Shown here: positions 34,843 to 45,378 of the stretch, piece after piece
Numbering within the stretch: the stretch's first letter is position 1
Layout: each line of letters begins with the position of its first letter
Assembly (NCBI RefSeq): GCF_030408415.1
Contig: NZ_CP046976.1
Span: forward strand, 2,084,372-2,148,371
Length of the DNA: 64,000 nucleotides
Direction of reading: 5' to 3'
Source of the DNA: Corynebacterium appendicis CIP 107643
GTDB taxonomy: Bacteria > Actinomycetota > Actinomycetes > Mycobacteriales > Mycobacteriaceae
Notes under the pieces: model-generated
The model's input: only the letters and a program-made list of their open reading frames with translations
Databases searched by the model: none
Told to the model about the DNA's origin: nothing
Program-made: the position numbers and the translations under genes

Positions 34843-35604
34843 ATGGACATTCGCACAGAACGCACGCGCAGCTTTGCGACGTTGAAGCGCTCAGTCAGGC
34901 TGCTGCGGGCGTTCCGGCACGAGCAGACCCGGCCGGAGAAGTTCTACGGGGCGTTGGCGCAGGACACGGCGGAGCTGCTCGAGGCGCTCAGCGGGGATGT
35001 GCTGGGCCGGGGGCTGGACGGTCAGCGCGTCCTGGACGTCGGCGGGGGTCCGGGGTATTTCTCGGAGGCGTTCGGGGAAAGGGGGGCGTGGTATGTGGGG
35101 CTGGAGCCGTCGATAAGCGAAATGTCGGCGGCTGGCTTGAGCGGCTACGGCGCGGTGCGCGGGGATGGCGTAGCGCTGCCGTTCAAGGACGGTTGCTTTG
35201 ATGTGACGTACTCGTCGAATGTGGTCGAGCACGTCCCGGATCCTGCGGCGATGTGCGCGGAGATGCTGCGCGTGACGCGGCCGGGCGGGCTAGTCGTCGT
35301 GAGCTACACGGTGTGGCTGGGGCCGTTCGGCGGGCACGAGACGGGCCTGTGGCCGCATTATGTGGGCGGCGAGTTCGCGCGGCGGCGCTACGAGCGCATC
35401 CACGGGCGGCCGCCGAAGAATGTGTGGGGAAAATCGTTGTTCGCCGTCTCCGCGAAATGGGGTCTGGCCTGGGCGGACAGCAGCGGGGCAGAAAAAATCA
35501 CCGCGTTCCCCCGCTACCACCCGGGGTGCGCCTGGTGGCTCACCTCGGTGCCAGTGGTGCGGGAGTTCGCGGTGTCGAACCTCGTGCTGGCCCTGCGGGC
35601 TTAG
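34843..35604 (+). CDS. SAM-dependent methyltransferase, MtrP-like
   Basis: A 253-residue class I methyltransferase. Motif I is [16 protein letters not shown] (about residues 60-75), followed by an acidic position in GLEPS, and motif post-[28 protein letters not shown], typical of Methyltransf_11. In C. glutamicum MtrP, in this same locus, is required for efficient transport of trehalose mycolates; gene order supports orthology, sequence alone shows only the fold. ATG 34843 is preferred over upstream starts because TAGTGT lies 7 bases before it. It converges with pckG, the stops overlapping by 4 bp. Confidence 0.82.
   Translation: MDIRTERTRSFATLKRSVRLLRAFRHEQTRPEKFYGALAQDTAELLEALSGDVLGRGLDGQRVLDVGGGPGYFSEAFGERGAWYVGLEPSISEMSAAGLSGYGAVRGDGVALPFKDGCFDVTYSSNVVEHVPDPAAMCAEMLRVTRPGGLVVVSYTVWLGPFGGHETGLWPHYVGGEFARRRYERIHGRPPKNVWGKSLFAVSAKWGLAWADSSGAEKITAFPRYHPGCAWWLTSVPVVREFAVSNLVLALRA
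35109..35118 (+). repeat. Decamer GTCGATAAGC
   Basis: In the mtrP-like gene, read Ser-Ile-Ser with the rare codon ATA. Confidence 0.6.
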
Positions 35605-37415
35605 ATCATCGAGCGGGACTTCTCCAGTTCGTCGAAGATCTCCTGCGGGACGCGGTCGCCAAGGGTGCCCAGGTACTCCTTGCCCTCCTCGAAGTCGGCG
35701 GCGAATTCCTCCGGGTTGACGGCGAGGGCTTCGCGCACATCCTCGATCGGGGTGTCCAGGCCGGAAAGGTCGAGATCCTCGGCACGGGCGACATTGCCGG
35801 CCACGGTCTCGTCAGCCTCGACGCGGCCCTCAATGCGATCGACGATCCACTTCAGCACGCGGGAATTCTCGCCGAAGCCCGGCCACAGGAATCGGCCGTC
35901 GTCGCCGCGGCGGAACCAGTTGACCAGGAAGATCGACGGCATGCGGTCGCCGCCCTCTTCGCCGCGGTCGATCCAGTTCTGGATGTAGTCGCCGACGTTG
36001 TAGCCGATGAACGGCAGCATCGCCATCGGGTCGTGGCGCAGGGAGCCGACCTTGGCCTCCAGGGAGGCGGCGGTCTGACCGGAGGCGAGCAGGGAACCGA
36101 TCATGGTGCCGTGGTTCCAGTCGCGGGCCTCGGTGACCAGCGGGATGGTGCTCGGACGGCGGCCGCCGAACAGGATCGCGTCGACCTTCACGCCGCGCCA
36201 GTCGTCGAACTCTTCCGCTGCGGACGGGCACTGGGTGATCGGCACGCAGTAGCGGGAGTTCGGGTGGGCGGCCGGGGTGGTGGATTCCGGTGTCCAGTCG
36301 TTGCCCTGCCAGTCGATGAGGTGCTCCGGGGTCTCGCCGTCCATGCCCTCCCACCAGACATCGCCGTCGTCGGTGAGTGCGACGTTGGTGAACAGGGTGT
36401 TGCCCGGCTCCATGGAACGCATCGCGTTCGGATTGGAGGCGTAGTTGGTGCCCGGGGCGACGCCGAAGAAGCCGTTCTCGGGGTTGACGGCGTACAGACC
36501 GTCGTCGCCAAGCTTGAGCCATGCGATGTCATCGCCGACGACCTCAGCCTTCCAGCCCGGGATGGTCGGGGTGATCATCGCCAGGTTGGTCTTGCCGCAG
36601 GCGGACGGGAATGCGCCGGTGACGTGGTAGGCCTTGCCCTCCGGGTCGATGAGCTTCAGGATGAGCATGTGCTCGGCCATCCAGCCCTCTTCCCTCGCCA
36701 TGACGGAAGCAATGCGCAGCGCGTAGCACTTCTTCGCCAGGATGGCGTTGCCGCCGTAGCCGGAGCCGTAGGACCAGATCTCCTTGGTCTCCGGGAACTG
36801 GGAGATGTACTTGGTGTCGTTGCACGGCCACGCGACGTCTTCCTGGCCTTCCTCGAGCGGGGCGCCGACGGAGTGGAGGCAGCGCACGAAGTCGCCGTCC
36901 TTGCCGATCTTGTCCAGGGCTTCCTGGCCCATGCGCGTCATGATGCGCATGGACATGACCACGTATGCGGAGTCGGTGAGCTGCACGCCCAGCTTGGGAT
37001 CCGGGTCGGAGATCGGGCCCATGCAAAATGGCACGACGTACATGGTGCGACCCTTCATGGAGCCGCGGAAGTGCTCGGTCATCTCGGCTTTGAGCTCGTC
37101 CGGGGCGACCCAGTTATTGGTGGGGCCGGCACCTTCGGGGATCTCGGAGGCGATGAAGGTGCGGGACTCCACACGCGCCACGTCGGACGGGTGGGAACGG
37201 GCAAGGAAGCTGTTCGGGCGCTTTTCCTCGTTGAGCTTGGTCAGCGTGCCCTTCTCCACCAGGTCGGCGGCGAGACGGTCCCATTCCTCCTGGGAACCGT
37301 CAGCGAAAACCACCTGATCCGGCTGGAACAATTCGACTGCGTCGTTGATCCACTCGATCAACTGCTCGTTCTCGGTGGGCGCCTGGCCCTGAAGCCCCTT
37401 CACTGCAGCGGTCAT
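35601..37415 (-). CDS. pckG: Phosphoenolpyruvate carboxykinase (GTP)
   Basis: A 604-residue cytosolic enzyme converting oxaloacetate and GTP to PEP, CO2 and GDP. The nucleotide loop with its hyper-reactive cysteine is [12 protein letters not shown] (Cys273), which distinguishes the GTP class; other blocks include YVVPFCMGP and [10 protein letters not shown] plus [11 protein letters not shown]. The length is normal. Start ATG 37415 follows GAGGAG. The upstream gap of about 290 bp holds a TACGCT -10-like element (37457-37452) and a GAGTG/CACTC inverted repeat that could be a carbon-source operator. In gluconeogenic or lipid-using corynebacteria it supplies PEP. Confidence 0.96.
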   Translation of the reverse strand: MTAAVKGLQGQAPTENEQLIEWINDAVELFQPDQVVFADGSQEEWDRLAADLVEKGTLTKLNEEKRPNSFLARSHPSDVARVESRTFIASEIPEGAGPTNNWVAPDELKAEMTEHFRGSMKGRTMYVVPFCMGPISDPDPKLGVQLTDSAYVVMSMRIMTRMGQEALDKIGKDGDFVRCLHSVGAPLEEGQEDVAWPCNDTKYISQFPETKEIWSYGSGYGGNAILAKKCYALRIASVMAREEGWMAEHMLILKLIDPEGKAYHVTGAFPSACGKTNLAMITPTIPGWKAEVVGDDIAWLKLGDDGLYAVNPENGFFGVAPGTNYASNPNAMRSMEPGNTLFTNVALTDDGDVWWEGMDGETPEHLIDWQGNDWTPESTTPAAHPNSRYCVPITQCPSAAEEFDDWRGVKVDAILFGGRRPSTIPLVTEARDWNHGTMIGSLLASGQTAASLEAKVGSLRHDPMAMLPFIGYNVGDYIQNWIDRGEEGGDRMPSIFLVNWFRRGDDGRFLWPGFGENSRVLKWIVDRIEGRVEADETVAGNVARAEDLDLSGLDTPIEDVREALAVNPEEFAADFEEGKEYLGTLGDRVPQEIFDELEKSRSMI

Positions 37416-37538
37416 TGCTTCTCCTCTATTTCTTCGGCGGTTCCTTTATTCAGCGTATCGAAGTGCGCGTGTGTCGTGCCCCAACTTGTCAACCGCCCAT
37501 TTAAGCGCCTTGAAACTACATCGGAGATACCCCCAAAA

Positions 37539-37552
37539 GAGTGTGGTCACTC
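37539..37552. promoter_or_regulatory. Inverted repeat GAGTG-TGGT-CACTC upstream of pckG
   Basis: A perfect 5-bp inverted repeat with a 4-base centre, in the 290-bp pckG/trmB gap, about 125 bases upstream of pckG. No regulator was identified. Confidence 0.3.
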
Positions 37553-37706
37553 CCCCACTATTCGCCGCCATTCCCGCGATTAAGCTGCCCGTACTTGCCG
37601 CGGCATGAGCCCGAGCGGGGGTTGTGTGAACATCCCCCCGCAGACGGAGCCAGAAGTCCTTTTGGTTCCCCTATGCGGGGGGCATCGCGCGAAGGAATGT
37701 GACCTG

Positions 37707-38513
37707 TTGGACAATATCATCGTGAACGAAAACGACCGCAGTACCGAAGGCAGAGTGGAAAGGGACGGCCTCGGCGAGCTTCCGTCCGGCCGCCCGCCGC
37801 AGACCGAATTCGACACCGGCCTGGATTACCCGCGCTTAGGGTCGGTCACGTTCCGCCGCGGCACGTTGACGGACAACCAGCAGACGCTTTTCGACGAGCA
37901 CTGGCCCCGCCTCGGCCGCGTCCTTGCCCATTCCGACGAGGAACAGTGGATCGACTACGACGAGTGGTTCGGCCGCGCCGGCCACCCGACGATCGTGGAG
38001 ATCGGCTCGGGCACGGGCACTTCCACGGCCGCTATGGCGCCGCTGGAGGCGGACACGAATGTGATCGCGGTGGAGCTGTACAAGCCGGGGCTGGCGAAGC
38101 TTTTGGGCTCGGTGGTTCGCGGGGGCATCGAGAACGTCCGCATGGTGCGCGGCGACGGCGTTGAGGTTCTGGCACGGATGATCGAGCCGGAATCGCTCGA
38201 TGCCGTCCGCATCTTCTTCCCCGACCCGTGGCCGAAGGCGCGGCACCACAAACGCCGCATCATCCAGTCGGGCACGCTGAACCTCATCGCGACGCGCCTG
38301 AAGAAAGGCGGAGTGCTGCACGTGGCCACCGACCACGCCGGCTACGCCGAGTGGATCGACGAGCTCGTCGAGGTCGAGCCAGCCCTGGAGTACAAGGGCT
38401 GGCCGTGGGACGAGGCGCCGATTTTGACCGACCGACAAGTGATCACGAAATTCGAGGGCAAAGGACTCGACAAAGAGCACGTGATTCGCGAGTACCTGTG
38501 GGTGAAAAAATGA
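37707..38513 (+). CDS. trmB: tRNA (guanine-N7-)-methyltransferase
   Basis: Makes m7G46 in tRNA with S-adenosylmethionine. The conserved core is clear: [28 protein letters not shown] (motif I), [12 protein letters not shown], and the diagnostic [19 protein letters not shown], then [12 protein letters not shown]. The start is uncertain: TTG 37707 has AAGGA at a fair distance; GTG 37722 and ATG 37605 are alternatives, and residues before about [12 protein letters not shown] are not conserved. The next gene overlaps as ATGA. The order trmB / NYN gene / MmpL transporter mirrors the mycobacterial trmB-Rv0207c-mmpL3 neighbourhood. Confidence 0.92.
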   Translation: MDNIIVNENDRSTEGRVERDGLGELPSGRPPQTEFDTGLDYPRLGSVTFRRGTLTDNQQTLFDEHWPRLGRVLAHSDEEQWIDYDEWFGRAGHPTIVEIGSGTGTSTAAMAPLEADTNVIAVELYKPGLAKLLGSVVRGGIENVRMVRGDGVEVLARMIEPESLDAVRIFFPDPWPKARHHKRRIIQSGTLNLIATRLKKGGVLHVATDHAGYAEWIDELVEVEPALEYKGWPWDEAPILTDRQVITKFEGKGLDKEHVIREYLWVKK

Positions 38514-39181
38514 CAGATCTGCACACGTCCACGCACCCCTACACCGCCGGGGCGCAGGCCGGACCGGACAATCTCCTGCTCGTGTGGGACGCGCCGAACC
38601 TGGACATGGGCCTCGGCGCGATTCTCGGCGGGCGCCCGACGGCGGCGTACCGCCCGCGCTTCGACGCGATCGGACGCTGGCTGGCCATGCGCGCCGTCGA
38701 GCTCGGCTCCGACACGGGCACGACGGTCGAGCCGGAGGCGACGGTGTTCACCAATGTCGCTCCCGGAGGCGCGGATGTCGTTAGGCCGTGGGTGGAAGCG
38801 CTGCGGAATGTGGGTTTCGCGGTCTTCGCCAAGCCGAAGGCGGACGAGGATTCGGACGTGGACGAGGACATGGTGGAGCACATTCGCCGTCGTCAAGCGG
38901 AAGGCGTGCTGCGCGGCGTCGTCGTCGCGTCCGCGGACGGGCAGAATTTCCAGGAGCTTCTCGACGAGCTCGCTGACGACGGCCTGCCCGTCACCGTTCT
39001 CGGATTCCACGAACACGCCAGCTGGGCAGTGACCTCGCAAACCATTTCATTCGTAGACTTGGAGGACATTCCCGGGGTGTTCCGCGAGCCGCTGCCGCGC
39101 GTCAACCTGGACCAGCTGCCGGAGGAGGGCGCATGGCTGCAGCCCTTCCGCCCGCTGTCTGTGCTGCTGAATAAGGGCTAG
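38510..39181 (+). CDS. NYN-domain (PIN-like) protein
   Basis: A 223-residue cytoplasmic protein. The visible pattern, [14 protein letters not shown] near residue 25, a [10 protein letters not shown] helix near 120 and [11 protein letters not shown] near 138, matches the NYN subclass of PIN-like nucleases with conserved acidic residues for metal binding. The family is thought to process RNA, but no substrate is known for this member. It sits between trmB (ATGA overlap) and the mycolate transporter gene in both corynebacteria and mycobacteria, so the order is conserved for reasons not understood. Confidence 0.78.
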   Translation: MTDLHTSTHPYTAGAQAGPDNLLLVWDAPNLDMGLGAILGGRPTAAYRPRFDAIGRWLAMRAVELGSDTGTTVEPEATVFTNVAPGGADVVRPWVEALRNVGFAVFAKPKADEDSDVDEDMVEHIRRRQAEGVLRGVVVASADGQNFQELLDELADDGLPVTVLGFHEHASWAVTSQTISFVDLEDIPGVFREPLPRVNLDQLPEEGAWLQPFRPLSVLLNKG

Positions 39182-39210
39182 CAGAACAGCCGAGAAGACA
39201 AGGAGGGCCC

Positions 39211-41505
39211 GTGTTCTATAAGTGGGGCCAGTTTGCTTACCGCCACCGCCGGATCATCCCGGTGGTGGTCATCGCCGTCATTTTGCTGATGCAGGTGCTG
39301 TGGGGCTCCAAACTGGGCGACCGGCTCTCCCAGGAGGGCTGGGAGGACCCGGGCGCGGACTCCACCACGGCCGCCGCGATCGAGGAGGAGGTCTTTGGCC
39401 GCGACAATAACGGCGACGTGATCGTGCTGGTCAGCGGCAATATCAACGACGAGACAGTCATGGCGGAGGCGAACCGCCAGATCAGCGCGCTCGGGGAGCA
39501 GTTCCCGGAGCAGATCGACCACATCAACAGCTACTTCGCCACCCCGAACGCCCAGCTGATGTCCCAGGACGGGACGAAGGCGTTCGCGGCGATCGGGCTC
39601 GCCGGCGACGGCGAGCAGACGCTGAAGGACTACCGCGCCATCGAGGACGCGCTGAACGACATCACATTGCCGGAGGGCGCGGACGTGCAGATCGCCGGCG
39701 CCACCGCCATTGCGGACGCGCTGGACCAGGGCATGGCCGACGACATCGCCCGGGCGGAGAAAATCGGCCTGATCTTCGTGGCCGTCATCCTGCTCTTTGT
39801 CTTCGGCGGCGTGGTCGCCGCGGCGATGCCGCTGGTGGTGGGCATCCTGTCCATCCTCGGCTCCCTGTCCGCGCTGTCGCTGCTGGCGCAGGTGCAGCAG
39901 GTCAACGTGTTCTCCCAGTCGGTGATCACGCTGCTGGGCCTGGGACTGGCCATCGACTACGGCTTGTTCATGGTCTCGCGCTTCCGCGAGGAGCTAGACC
40001 AGCGCGGGGATTCGCCGGAGGAGATCCGGGACGCGGTAGCGGAGACCACCACGACAGCCGGCAAGACGGTCTTCTTCTCCGCGCTCATGATCGGCGTGGC
40101 CCTGTCCGGCCTGCTGATGTTCCCGCAGGCCTTCCTCAAATCCGTCGCCTACGGCGCGATCACCGCGGTCGTGCTCGCCGCGATCATCTCGGTGGCGGTG
40201 CTGCCGGCGCTATTCAGCATGCTGGGGCGCAACATCGACAAATTCTCGGTGCGCCGCACCAGCCGCAGGGCCCGCCGGATCGAGGACACCGTCTGGTACA
40301 AGATCCCGTCCTGGGCGATGCGCCACTCGAAGCCGGTCATCGTCGGTGTCGCCGGTGCGCTAATGCTGCTCACCCTGCCCATCGTGGGCATCACCTTCGG
40401 CGGCATCAACGAGTCCTACCTCCCGCCGTCCAACCAGGTCCGCCAGGCGCAGGACGAGTTCAACGAGACCTTCCCCGCCTACCGCACCGACCCAGTCAAG
40501 CTCGTGGTGGAGGGCGCCGATAACGACCAGTTCGTCGACATCGTCTGGCAGACCCGCGGCATCACCGGCCTGGCCTCCCCGATGGAGAAGACCAAGTCCA
40601 CGCCGGACGGAACATTCGTCCTGGCGGGAACGCTGGCGGATAGGAACGGCGGGGAGGACGTCGTCAAGCAATTGCGCGCGATTGAGGCGCCGGACGGTGT
40701 GGAACTGCATGTCGGCGGCACCCCGGCAATGGAGGTCGAATCCATTGAAGCTCTGCTGGAGCGCCTGCCGTGGATGGCTGTGTACATGGTGCTGGCCACA
40801 TTCTTGCTGATGGCGGTGCTGTTCGGCTCGATGATTCTGCCGGTGAAGGCCGTGATCATGAATATTCTCGGCATCGGCGCGACGCTCGGCTTCCTCACCC
40901 TCGTCTTCGTCGACGGGCTGGGCGCGGACGTGCTCGGTTTCACCCCGGGCCCGCTCATGAGCCCCGTACTCGTGCTGATCATCGCGATTCTGTACGGCCT
41001 GTCCACGGACTACGAGGTCTTCCTCGTCTCCCGCATGGTGGAAGCGCGCAACAAGGGCGCGACGACGGACCAAGCGATCAAGTACGGCACGGCGCACACC
41101 GGCTCGATCATCACGGCCGCGGCTCTCATCATGATCGTCGTCGCCGCCGCCTTCGCACTGAGCGAGATCGTGATGATGAAGTACATCTCCTACGGCCTCA
41201 TCATTTCGCTCGCGCTCGACGCGACGCTGATCCGCCTGCTGCTTGTCCCCGCCGTCATGCACGAGCTGCGCGAGGACAACTGGTGGGCGCCGCGCTGGCT
41301 CAAGCGCACCGCGGAATCGTTCGGCGAGGGCGGCGACAAGAAGAAGCAGGAGCTTATCAACGACGCCCCTCCCCACCCCCGCACCGGCGAGATCCCCGTC
41401 TCGGGAACCGTTCCGTCGAACCAGCACGCCCGCTCGGGTGTGAGCGTGGACCAGGACACGCAGCTCATCCCGTTCGACGAGCTGATGCGCCGGCTGAACA
41501 GTTAG
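39211..41505 (+). CDS. cmpL1: MmpL-family transporter CmpL1, trehalose monomycolate exporter
   Basis: A 764-residue RND transporter of the MmpL class. Two halves each begin with a span, a large outer loop (about residues 40-180 and 400-520) and five spans. The proton-relay Asp-Tyr pairs are present: IDYGLFMVSRFREE (about residue 249) and STDYEVFLVSRMVEA (about residue 595). The C-terminal cytoplasmic tail is short (about 70 residues), unlike long MmpL3 tails. Its location after trmB and the NYN gene matches MmpL3 of mycobacteria, which flips mycolates as trehalose monomycolate. The start is GTG 39211, preceded by AGGAGGG. Confidence 0.9.
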   Translation: MFYKWGQFAYRHRRIIPVVVIAVILLMQVLWGSKLGDRLSQEGWEDPGADSTTAAAIEEEVFGRDNNGDVIVLVSGNINDETVMAEANRQISALGEQFPEQIDHINSYFATPNAQLMSQDGTKAFAAIGLAGDGEQTLKDYRAIEDALNDITLPEGADVQIAGATAIADALDQGMADDIARAEKIGLIFVAVILLFVFGGVVAAAMPLVVGILSILGSLSALSLLAQVQQVNVFSQSVITLLGLGLAIDYGLFMVSRFREELDQRGDSPEEIRDAVAETTTTAGKTVFFSALMIGVALSGLLMFPQAFLKSVAYGAITAVVLAAIISVAVLPALFSMLGRNIDKFSVRRTSRRARRIEDTVWYKIPSWAMRHSKPVIVGVAGALMLLTLPIVGITFGGINESYLPPSNQVRQAQDEFNETFPAYRTDPVKLVVEGADNDQFVDIVWQTRGITGLASPMEKTKSTPDGTFVLAGTLADRNGGEDVVKQLRAIEAPDGVELHVGGTPAMEVESIEALLERLPWMAVYMVLATFLLMAVLFGSMILPVKAVIMNILGIGATLGFLTLVFVDGLGADVLGFTPGPLMSPVLVLIIAILYGLSTDYEVFLVSRMVEARNKGATTDQAIKYGTAHTGSIITAAALIMIVVAAAFALSEIVMMKYISYGLIISLALDATLIRLLLVPAVMHELREDNWWAPRWLKRTAESFGEGGDKKKQELINDAPPHPRTGEIPVSGTVPSNQHARSGVSVDQDTQLIPFDELMRRLNS

Positions 41506-41516
41506 GCACCCCAGAC

Positions 41517-42536
41517 ATGACCAACGCCCGCGCGTGGATCCGTTGGCTGGCACCCGTGGTGGTGCTGGCCATTATCGGCGTGGTCTTCCGCGACCAGCTG
41601 CCGTTTTTGGGTGAGGCGTTCACCGCGCTGCGCCACTCCTCACCTGCCCCCGTCGCTGCGGCGGTGGTCTGCGCCGTGCTGGCGATCCTGGCGATGGCCG
41701 CCGTCATGCGCATCGTGCTGACCAAGGACGGCGTGCGCGTGAACATGGCCAACACCACCGCCATCACCCTGGCGAGCAACGCCTGGTCCACCACCATTCC
41801 GGGCGGGCCGGCGATCTCCGCGTGGCTGACCTTCAAAGTGCACCGCTCGTGGGGCGCGTCGGTCGGGCTGTGCGGCTGGTTCTTCGTCATTTCCAGCGCG
41901 CTGTCGACGGTGTGGATGGTGGTCATCGGCATCGCCGCGGTGATCTTTTTCGGCGCGCGCCTGTCCGTGTGGGCGCTCGCCGGTTCCCTCGCCGTTGCCA
42001 TCGCCGCGATTGCGGGTGTGTTCTGGGCGATCCACAACCCGGATGTGCTTCGTCGTTGGGTCCGCTTCCTACCCGAAAAAGTCCGCGGCAAGGTCGAAGA
42101 GGTCATCGACCAGCTCAGCTCGATCCGCATGACGCCGGGCGCGTTCCTCGCGGCGGCTGTGTTCTCGTTGCTCAACCAGCTGATCGATGTGGCCACCCTC
42201 TACTTCTCCGTCACCGCCGTCACCGGCGCCCTGCCCGGACTATCGGCCGGCCTGAACGAGACGACCATCCAGGGTGTCGCCCTCGCCTTCATCATGACCA
42301 AGCTCGCCGGCGCCGCCCAAGTCACTCCCGGCGGCATCGGCACCGTTGAACCAGTAGCCACCGCTTCCCTGGTCGCTTCCGGGCTCACGCTTGTCGACGC
42401 CACCGCCGCCACCCTCATCTACCGCATCATTTCCTTCGCCCTCATCACCGCTATCGGCTGGGTCATCTACCTCGTGGCCTACGCCGGAAAAGGGTTCATG
42501 CTCGGGCATCCTGGGGATGGACACCTGCAAAACTGA
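41517..42536 (+). CDS. Lysylphosphatidylglycerol synthetase TM-region / flippase-like membrane protein
   Basis: A 339-residue protein with about eight membrane spans, of the UPF0104/YbhN class known from the membrane half of MprF. Characteristic segments: SNAWSTTIPGGPAISAW and a later QVTPGGIGTVEPVATASL, the repeated Pro-Gly-Gly motif. No catalytic (synthase) domain is attached, so lipid flipping rather than aminoacylation is the likely role. The gene follows the CmpL1 stop closely (11 bp) and faces the tms cluster; a link to lipid handling at the envelope is inferred from this context. Confidence 0.8.
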   Translation: MTNARAWIRWLAPVVVLAIIGVVFRDQLPFLGEAFTALRHSSPAPVAAAVVCAVLAILAMAAVMRIVLTKDGVRVNMANTTAITLASNAWSTTIPGGPAISAWLTFKVHRSWGASVGLCGWFFVISSALSTVWMVVIGIAAVIFFGARLSVWALAGSLAVAIAAIAGVFWAIHNPDVLRRWVRFLPEKVRGKVEEVIDQLSSIRMTPGAFLAAAVFSLLNQLIDVATLYFSVTAVTGALPGLSAGLNETTIQGVALAFIMTKLAGAAQVTPGGIGTVEPVATASLVASGLTLVDATAATLIYRIISFALITAIGWVIYLVAYAGKGFMLGHPGDGHLQN

Positions 42537-42547
42537 TTGAACAGGTC

Positions 42548-42553
42548 TATAGT
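42548..42553 (+). promoter_or_regulatory. -10 element of a probable leaderless promoter (tmsA)
   Basis: TATAGT ends 8 bases before ATG 42562. Confidence 0.55.
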
Positions 42554-42561
42554 GGCCTTAT

Positions 42562-44019
42562 ATGAACGCTTGGGGTCGCAGTGTTGACTGGCAACGGGTC
42601 ACTCCGGTGGCATGGCATGGGCATGAGCGGGGTGTCGACACGCTTGTACGCTCCTTCGACGCTGTTCCGGACGGGCAGCGCGTGAGGTTGGCGAAAAAGA
42701 CGTCGAATTTGTTCCGCTCCCGCGAAGCCGCCGGTGTCGGACTCGATGTGAGTGGCCTTACCGGCATCATCGAGGTGGACCCGGTGGCAAAGACTGCGGA
42801 TGTGCAGGGCATGTGCACCTACGAGGACCTCGTCGACGCGACCCTGCCCTATGGCCTGGCGCCACTGGTGGTGCCACAGCTGAAAACGATCACGCTCGGC
42901 GGCGCAGTGTCCGGCATGGGCGTGGAGTCCACGAGTTTCCGCAACGGCTTGCCCCACGAATCCGTTGTGGAGATGGATGTGCTGGTGGGCACCGGCGAGA
43001 TCATCACCTGCTCCCGCGAGGACAATGTGGAACTTTTCCGTGCGTTCCCGAATTCCTACGGCTCCCTCGGTTACGTTGTCCGGCTGAAGATCGAGCTGGA
43101 AGATGTCGCTCCGTTCGTGGAGCTCGCGCACGTGCGCTACAGCGACCTGGCGCAATTCCAGGACGCATTGGCTTCCGCGGCCGCGAGCGGCACGTGGGAA
43201 GGCCGGGAGATTCACGGCCTTGACGCCGTCGCGTTCTCCCCGGACGAACAGTACCTCGTGCTCGCCTTCCAGACGGACAATGCGCCAGGAACCTCCGACT
43301 ACACGCACGACGCGATCTTCTACCGCTCCATCCAGCACCCGGCAGGCACAAAGCACGACTATCTGACTATCCGCGACTACATCTGGCGCTGGGACACCGA
43401 TTGGTTTTGGTGCTCCCGCGCATTCGGCGCGCAGAACCCCCAGGTGCGCAAGATATGGCCGCGGCAGCTGCGCCGCAGTTCCTTCTATTGGAAGCTCGTG
43501 GGCTTGGACAAGAAATACGACCTCGAATACCGCTTCCTGAAAAAGCCGAAGAACCTGCCGCGCACCGAGCGTGTCGTGCAGGACATCGAGGTAACCGATA
43601 CGCACCTTGCGGCATTCCTGGAGTGGTTCTTTGCCGCCAGCGATATCGAACCCGTGTGGCTCTGCCCAATCCGCCTGCGCCCCGGTGTGGAAGAGCTCTC
43701 GGGCGTGGGGCTGCCCGAATCCGCGCCGTGGCCGCTCTACCCGCTGGATCCGGGCACTACCTGGATCAACGTCGGCTTCTGGTCTGGTGTGCCAGCCGAC
43801 CATGTCTCTGCGGCGCAGGAGCCGGGGGCCTTCAACAGACTCATCGAGCAGAAAGTCTCGGAGCTCGGCGGGCATAAGTCGCTGTACTCCGAGGCGTTCT
43901 ACAGCCGCGAACAATTCGGGCAGCTATACGGCGGGGAACTGCCGGAGCAGATGAAGCAGAAATACGACCCGGACAGAAGATTCCCGGGCCTATACGACAA
44001 AACAGTGAATAACGCGTAG
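42562..44019 (+). CDS. tmsA: FAD-dependent oxidoreductase, TmsA/BfaA-like (10-methylene fatty acid reductase)
   Basis: A 485-residue flavoenzyme. The PCMH FAD-binding domain spans about residues 30-200, with the loop ITLGGAVSGMGVESTSFRNGLPHESV that would contact the cofactor. With TmsB it resembles the mycobacterial pair Rv0449c/Rv0447c, where the methyltransferase adds a 10-methylene group to oleoyl lipids and this enzyme reduces it with NADPH, giving tuberculostearic acid (10-methylstearate). The assignment rests on the pairing with a CFA-type methyltransferase and a DUF3054 gene. ATG 42562 follows TATAGT by 8 bases, so the operon probably starts leaderless here. Confidence 0.82.
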   Translation: MNAWGRSVDWQRVTPVAWHGHERGVDTLVRSFDAVPDGQRVRLAKKTSNLFRSREAAGVGLDVSGLTGIIEVDPVAKTADVQGMCTYEDLVDATLPYGLAPLVVPQLKTITLGGAVSGMGVESTSFRNGLPHESVVEMDVLVGTGEIITCSREDNVELFRAFPNSYGSLGYVVRLKIELEDVAPFVELAHVRYSDLAQFQDALASAAASGTWEGREIHGLDAVAFSPDEQYLVLAFQTDNAPGTSDYTHDAIFYRSIQHPAGTKHDYLTIRDYIWRWDTDWFWCSRAFGAQNPQVRKIWPRQLRRSSFYWKLVGLDKKYDLEYRFLKKPKNLPRTERVVQDIEVTDTHLAAFLEWFFAASDIEPVWLCPIRLRPGVEELSGVGLPESAPWPLYPLDPGTTWINVGFWSGVPADHVSAAQEPGAFNRLIEQKVSELGGHKSLYSEAFYSREQFGQLYGGELPEQMKQKYDPDRRFPGLYDKTVNNA

Positions 44020-44029
44020 GAGATAAAAC

Positions 44030-45352
44030 ATGATCATCGGTGGCCGCAGCACACACTTCACCCCCATGACCGTCGCAGAGATTGTGGACACGCTCTTTCC
44101 CGCCGGCAACCCGTTCCGTTGGGAAGCGTTCGACGGGTCCACCACCGGCCCCAAGGATGCCGAGCACACCGTGCGTGTGACCAGCCCTGAAGGCTTGTCC
44201 TACATCGCTACCGCCCCGGGCGATTTGGGTCTCGCCCGCGCGTGGGTCACCGACGGGCTCGTCGTGGAGGGCGAGCATCTGGCCCACCCGTACGGCATTT
44301 TCGACCACCTGCGGACGCTGTACGAGAAATTCTCCCGCCCGGACGCGGTCACCGGTTTAAGGATCGCCCGCTCCCTGCGCTCCATGGGCGCCATTCAAAT
44401 CCAGCCGATCCCAGAGGCGGAGCAGGCGTCATGGCTGGAGCGCCGCGTACGTCAGGGCTTGTCCCGCCACTCTAAGCAGCGCGACGCGGACGTCATTTCC
44501 TCCCACTACGACGTGGGCAACGAGTTCTACGAGCTCTTCCTCGGCGAATCCATGGCCTACACCTGCGCCTACTACCCCACCCCGGACGCGACCCTCGACG
44601 AGGCGCAGGAGAATAAATTCCGACTCGTCTTCGAGAAGCTGAATCTGAAACCCGGCGACCGCCACTTGGACATCGGCTGCGGCTGGGGCTCCATGGTCCG
44701 TTACGCAGCGCGGCGCGGTGTGAAGTCTCTCGGTGTCACCCTGTCTAAGGAGCAGGCCGAATGGGCGCAGGCCAAGATCGAGGAGGAGGGCCTCGCTGAT
44801 CTCGCCGAAGTGCGCTTCCTCGACTACCGCGATGTCGAAGAGGGCGATTTCGACGCCATCTCCTCCATCGGCCTGCTCGAGCACATCGGTGTCAGCAACT
44901 ACCCGGCCTACTTCGAGTTCCTCTCCGAGAAGCTTCGCGACGGCGGCGTGATGGTCAACCACTGCATCACCTACCCCGACAACCACAAGACCCGCAGAGG
45001 TGGATTCATGGACCGGTACATCTTTCCCGACGGGGAGCTCACCGGGTCAGGCACCATCATCAAGAATATGCAGAACCACGGTTTCGAGGTCTTCCACGAG
45101 GAAAATATCCGCTTCGACTACATGCGCACTCTCCACGACTGGTGCGAGAACCTCAAGGCCAACTGGGACAAGGCTGTCGAGCTGGTCGGCCAGAACACCG
45201 CCAAACTCTGGGGCATGTACATGGCCGGTTCCGAGTGGGGTTTCGAGCACGACGTGGTGGAGCTGCACCAGGTCGTAGGCATCAAGCTTGACGAGAACGG
45301 TTCTCGCGCCGGTACCCCCGAGCGGCGCTGGTGGAACGACTCGGTGTTCTAA
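44030..45352 (+). CDS. tmsB: Cyclopropane-fatty-acid-synthase family methyltransferase, TmsB/BfaB-like
   Basis: A 440-residue SAM-dependent lipid methyltransferase. An N-terminal domain (about residues 1-150) precedes the CFA core: HYDVGNEFYELFLGESMAYTCAYY, then motif I LDIGCGWGSMVRYAA (about residues 207-221), LSKEQAEWA, and the C-terminal SEWGFEHDVVELHQV. The length suits the 10-methyl (TmsB) branch better than the shorter mycolate cyclopropanases. It would methylate C10 of oleate bound to phospholipid at the membrane. ATG 44030 has AGGAG 6 bases upstream and is 10 bp from tmsA. Confidence 0.85.
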   Translation: MIIGGRSTHFTPMTVAEIVDTLFPAGNPFRWEAFDGSTTGPKDAEHTVRVTSPEGLSYIATAPGDLGLARAWVTDGLVVEGEHLAHPYGIFDHLRTLYEKFSRPDAVTGLRIARSLRSMGAIQIQPIPEAEQASWLERRVRQGLSRHSKQRDADVISSHYDVGNEFYELFLGESMAYTCAYYPTPDATLDEAQENKFRLVFEKLNLKPGDRHLDIGCGWGSMVRYAARRGVKSLGVTLSKEQAEWAQAKIEEEGLADLAEVRFLDYRDVEEGDFDAISSIGLLEHIGVSNYPAYFEFLSEKLRDGGVMVNHCITYPDNHKTRRGGFMDRYIFPDGELTGSGTIIKNMQNHGFEVFHEENIRFDYMRTLHDWCENLKANWDKAVELVGQNTAKLWGMYMAGSEWGFEHDVVELHQVVGIKLDENGSRAGTPERRWWNDSVF

Positions 45353-45365
45353 ACCGCCGGTTCAC

Positions 45366-45371
45366 TAGAAT
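45366..45371 (+). promoter_or_regulatory. -10 element of a probable leaderless promoter (DUF3054 gene)
   Basis: TAGAAT ends 7 bases before ATG 45379; the upstream tmsB stop is only about 15 bases further back. Confidence 0.5.
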
Positions 45372-45378
45372 TCACTCT